From Rostratula benghalensis (lineage: Eukaryota > Chordata > Aves > Charadriiformes > Rostratulidae): DNA of 64,000 nucleotides. The notes below the pieces were generated by a model that was not told the origin of the DNA, did no database searches, and saw only the letters and a list, made by a program, of their open reading frames with translations. A program made the position numbers and the translations under genes. The stretch lies in the NCBI GenBank assembly GCA_013399305.1, contig VXAI01000028.1, positions 4,208,175 through 4,272,174 on the forward strand, in the 5' to 3' direction. Positions within the stretch are counted from its first letter, which is position 1. Every line of letters starts with the position of its first letter. Below are positions 60,713-64,000 of the stretch, piece after piece.

Positions 60713-62117
60713 CAGCCTTAATTAACTAATTCAATCAACTATCTGTGAACCAAGCAGTGCAGTAGAGACATAACATGCTTGCTAAACCCAGTCAGTTTTG
60801 GTTGCACAGTAGTTACCTGAAAACTTTTCAACTGAAACTTTAATGGCTTTAGCAACCTTTATGAAGTACTTTCAGCAGCTCAAACTGCAACATGTAGCAT
60901 AAGCAATGCTATCCACCCTCATTTTTAGGGTGGCTCTCAGGGTCTTTGAGTTGACTAGTTTATGTGTTTAGACTTGCTAACAATGATGGATGGTAAACTT
61001 CACAGGCTTCCTTTAGGCATCATCTCCACCTTTAGATGCTGCTGGGAATTCCTTATTGGGAGTACAGAAGGGATAGCTCCTGTGAAGGTTCCCATGTTGG
61101 ACAAACACTGAGCCATGCCACTGCCTCTTTGCAGTCTGTACTTTGGTGGCACCCTAATCTATGGAGAGACATCCGTGTTTGAGGAGGTCAAGGAAAAAAC
61201 AAATGGCAAATGAAGGGAAAAACACAGAATGAAAAGCTTCTGTGTCTTTATATTACCCTGCCCAATACTTATTTCTATTCCATAATAGCTTTGCCTTCTT
61301 GCATCTTTTAAAAAAAAAAATTGTTTCAAAAAACTTTGATGTGGGGGTTTTTTTTTTTTTATTTTCCTCTTTGAAAGCCTATTCTGCTAAGTATGGAAAG
61401 CCACAGTTTTAACAGTTCCCCTGTTTGTTCAGAAATAGTATCATTCATATTTGGCATCAGAAGGAAGACTATACTGAAGTCCAAATTTACTCCTATTAAA
61501 TTAAACCTAATTGAAAAAAGGCAAAGGCATTCATTAACTTGTTAAACAAATGGTATTAAATTTATTTTTTTATTTAAAAGAAGAAAGAAAACAGCTTTAA
61601 CTACAGAAATGTAAATGGAAGAGTAGCTATTAAAAAATGTGATGGAAGAAGTACACGTTGTTGAAAACTTAAGAAGAAACCACAAACTTGTATAACAATA
61701 AAAGAAATGTACCTTCTTGGCCATTTCTCTTCTCTTGTTATTGTGTCAGATGTTTCTGATTTGAATAAGAGCTTTCCTTCATGTCCCTGAGCTCCTCCTT
61801 CCATTTGAGTTTACATTGAAGTCATAAACCTGTTGTCATGGAAACAACTGTGACATCACAGATGTAGCATTAACTTCACCACAGGGCAAAATAAATGAAT
61901 GTGATGGCCTGTGAGGAGAGAGAACCTTTGTTTGAACCAAAAGCCAAGCTTATCCGAATCTTGGCCTAGAGCCCAGTACTCCTAGAGCCTTCAGTGGGAT
62001 CTCAGCCCTGTGTTGTAGGCACAGAACAAACACCGCCTTGTAGCAGAGACCCTCTCTTGAAGCTGATGGTCTCTGTAGACAGGACATGACACAGAAGAAA
62101 GGAAGCATTATCAGCTG
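60713..62117. other. Unassigned AT-rich non-coding DNA
   Basis: No gene is supported. An A-run at about 61,308-61,320 is followed by a T-run at 61,348-61,360, which could pair. Confidence 0.5.
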
Positions 62118-62215
62118 TGTTTTAAGATTGGAAAACCAAAGAAGAGCAAGAGTAAGCAACTTTACTCCAGTTCACAAAGCAGATTTGAGGCAGAGCCCAG
62201 AACTGTGCTCTGATA
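62118..62215 (-). mobile_element. MIR-type SINE fragment
   Basis: The + strand gives 'gattggaaaaccaaagaaga', 'gtaagcaactttactccagt', 'tcacaaagcagatttgaggc' and 'agagcccagaactgtgctct'. This is the order of the reverse-complemented MIR CORE: gatgaggaaactgaggcaca, gtaacttgcccaaggtcaca, cagctagtaagtggcagagc, ccgggattc. It lies inside a 143-codon open frame (62,086-62,517, +), which argues that the frame is not a real gene. Confidence 0.6.
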
Positions 62216-64000
62216 ACTCAGCAGGAGCTGCTGGAGATGCTGAAATGCAGGAGTCAGAGCCTGTTTTTAAATATCAGTTCCTGGAAGTCTTTCCCAAGCT
62301 CTCTTCAAAACTGAGAAAATATGCAAAAGGCAATACAGCTTGGGACAAGTTGAAACATTGCTGCAAGCCTTTTAAGAAGTTCAAAATGTCTTTGCCCTCT
62401 AGGAAAGTTTGTTTTAGAAAGGTATGTACCTCCAGAACCACATATGGAGTGAAGCCTTTCATAGCAATGTTCCCATATTGGGCTAGGATTCCATCTGTGG
62501 CTTTTAAAGAGCAATAACCAACACCTTGAGTTGCATTCAAATTTAAAGAAGGAGCAGATATTTTATAGTGAATAAACATAATCCCTGTTACAGCCTACCT
62601 GACTAAATGGTCTCAGCAGTTCATGAGTTTTACTTACATTATGATAATGACTTAAGAGGTTCCTCTGAATCTTTGCTGCTGCTGGCAAGAGGTGGCATTG
62701 GCTACTTGGCTTACAGTCTGTGTTTTTGTGACCAACCCCTTGATTACAGCAATGAGCCCAAATGTGAGACTGCCCTGTGTTATACAAGTTATAGCTGGCA
62801 TGGTGTGTCACAGGTGGTCTAGTTTTGAGAATAGCTACCAGAAGTGGATTACTGCAAAGTGGAATAAGCTCCATGTGCTCCATACTTTCAGGAGGAAATC
62901 ACCATTTGGATATTAGCCCACCAACCTGTTTACATGCTGGGTTGTAGGTAGCCAAGGTATCAGGTCAGATTCTCCACTGAAGTCAGGATAATAGCAGTGA
63001 TTCCCACTAGATAAGGTATTTTTTGCCCACTGCTTTACCTCCACAAACATACAAAGCCCCCAGCTTTATGAGAGTTACGTGGAAAGCTGCCATACCACAC
63101 CCATGGACTTGAACTTCTGTTGACTTTAACGAGGGCTGTGTGGCTAAATCCCACTCAACTCTCAAACTGGAGGGGTTAAATCCATTTCACTTTTGCCTTT
63201 TAGTCTGTGGTTAAGGGAAAAATAATCCCATGTGTTTTAAATTGTTCTAACTGATAAGTCTGGCCAGCAATTGAGAGTAAATCATAGTATCAGTGCACAC
63301 CCACAACCTAACTTGATATATGTCTGCATTTTCAAGTGACATAAAGGAGTCATGCAAGCAGAGTTTTAATTAAGAGGATCAGAAGTGTCAGAATTTTCTT
63401 AAATCTGTTAGAAAAAAGACTTACCCCTACACTATACTTTTGTGGGACAATAAACAACTGTGATTTGTATAATGGAATTTCAAGGAGAGTTTGGCTTTTA
63501 CAGTGCAATTTTGTACTTTGAATGCTTAAGATACACAAAATGTAAAGCTGGTACTTTTATCCCAGTGAGTGTTTTATCGTCTTAGGTTATCAATCTTTGT
63601 GACTGCAATAGCCATTATATCAGAAGGCTTGTGTAACACATAACAGAAAAATAAAAGCATGTCAAAAACCACAATCAGAGTATCACAGTACTTCAGGCCA
63701 AACCTGAAGTATTCATTAATCAAGCAAAAGTCTTTATGAAGGTGTGTACAGCAATGAATTGGTGAAAGCTGAAGAGTCATGTTAATTCTTGATTTAATAA
63801 AATGGTGGCTGGAATAAAATCTTATTGTTTAACTTCTCAGTGGAGCCACCTTGTCAAAATATAGTAGTCTGATTTGTTATGAAGTGTCAAACAGTGAAAT
63901 CTATCAATCACAAAGCCAAATAAATACAATAAAACACGATATTATTAAACAGTCAGTAAAAAGAAAGAACGAAAGAACAAAAATTTTTAAAAGCCAGTTT
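62216..64000. other. Unassigned non-coding DNA
   Basis: No supported gene to the window end. Short 'gaagtcagg' and 'ttgactttaacgagggctgt' blocks near 62,980 and 63,120 resemble pieces of ancient hairpin repeats but are too short to call. Frames here are shorter than 110 codons apart from the remainder of the one ending at 62,517. Confidence 0.5.

Noticed and set aside
62086..62517. 143-codon + strand open frame
   Set aside because: Its first third overlaps a MIR-type SINE in antisense, and minus-strand frames of 69 and 101 codons overlap the rest. It is probably chance.
1..64000. CRISPR arrays, tRNA or rRNA genes, bacterial-type operons
   Set aside because: No regularly spaced repeats, no cloverleaf-like sequence and no rRNA-like conserved blocks were seen. 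The content is vertebrate nuclear DNA.

Overview
The window looks like nuclear DNA from a bird, or at least from a sauropsid. It is AT-rich and has no operon-like or densely packed gene structure. Its recognisable mobile DNA consists of CR1 LINE copies in several age classes, degraded MIR/CORE-SINE fragments and ancient palindromic MITE-like repeats. That mix, with low overall repeat density, is typical of avian intergenic or intronic sequence. These family calls come from reading the sequence and from memory of the consensus patterns; no search was run.

Layout. Positions 1-41,900 are almost entirely unassigned non-coding DNA. They carry an ancient CR1 3' end (about 6.29-6.66 kb), a palindromic repeat centred on TGACGTCA (12.57-12.65 kb), an 80-bp-period tandem duplication (15.12-15.27 kb), an old short CR1 3' end (18.95 kb), an AT-rich direct repeat next to a younger CR1 3' end (20.0-20.33 kb), a MIR-like fragment (21.93 kb), a G-quadruplex-type motif (24.75 kb) and an amniote SINE-like fragment (26.95 kb). 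The interval 41.9-46 kb is the richest. It holds a MIR copy, a candidate minus-strand terminal coding exon (42,442-42,732), a 200-bp polypyrimidine tract, and a 1.5-kb 5'-truncated CR1 whose reverse transcriptase is broken by at least three frameshifts. From 46 kb to the end the sequence is again mostly non-coding, with a short CR1 end (52.9 kb), SINE-like fragments (54.9 and 62.1 kb), a palindromic MITE (60.63-60.71 kb) and simple repeats.

Genes. No complete gene is visible. The candidate exon encodes 96 residues after a good splice acceptor, is cysteine-rich near its C-terminus, and has GC-rich third codon positions in its second half. I could not assign it to a family. The other open frames of 100-167 codons look like chance openings: they lack codon bias, splice context or recognisable motifs. 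I did not find rRNA, tRNA, CRISPR arrays or any convincing new biological system. The candidate exon is the item most worth checking.
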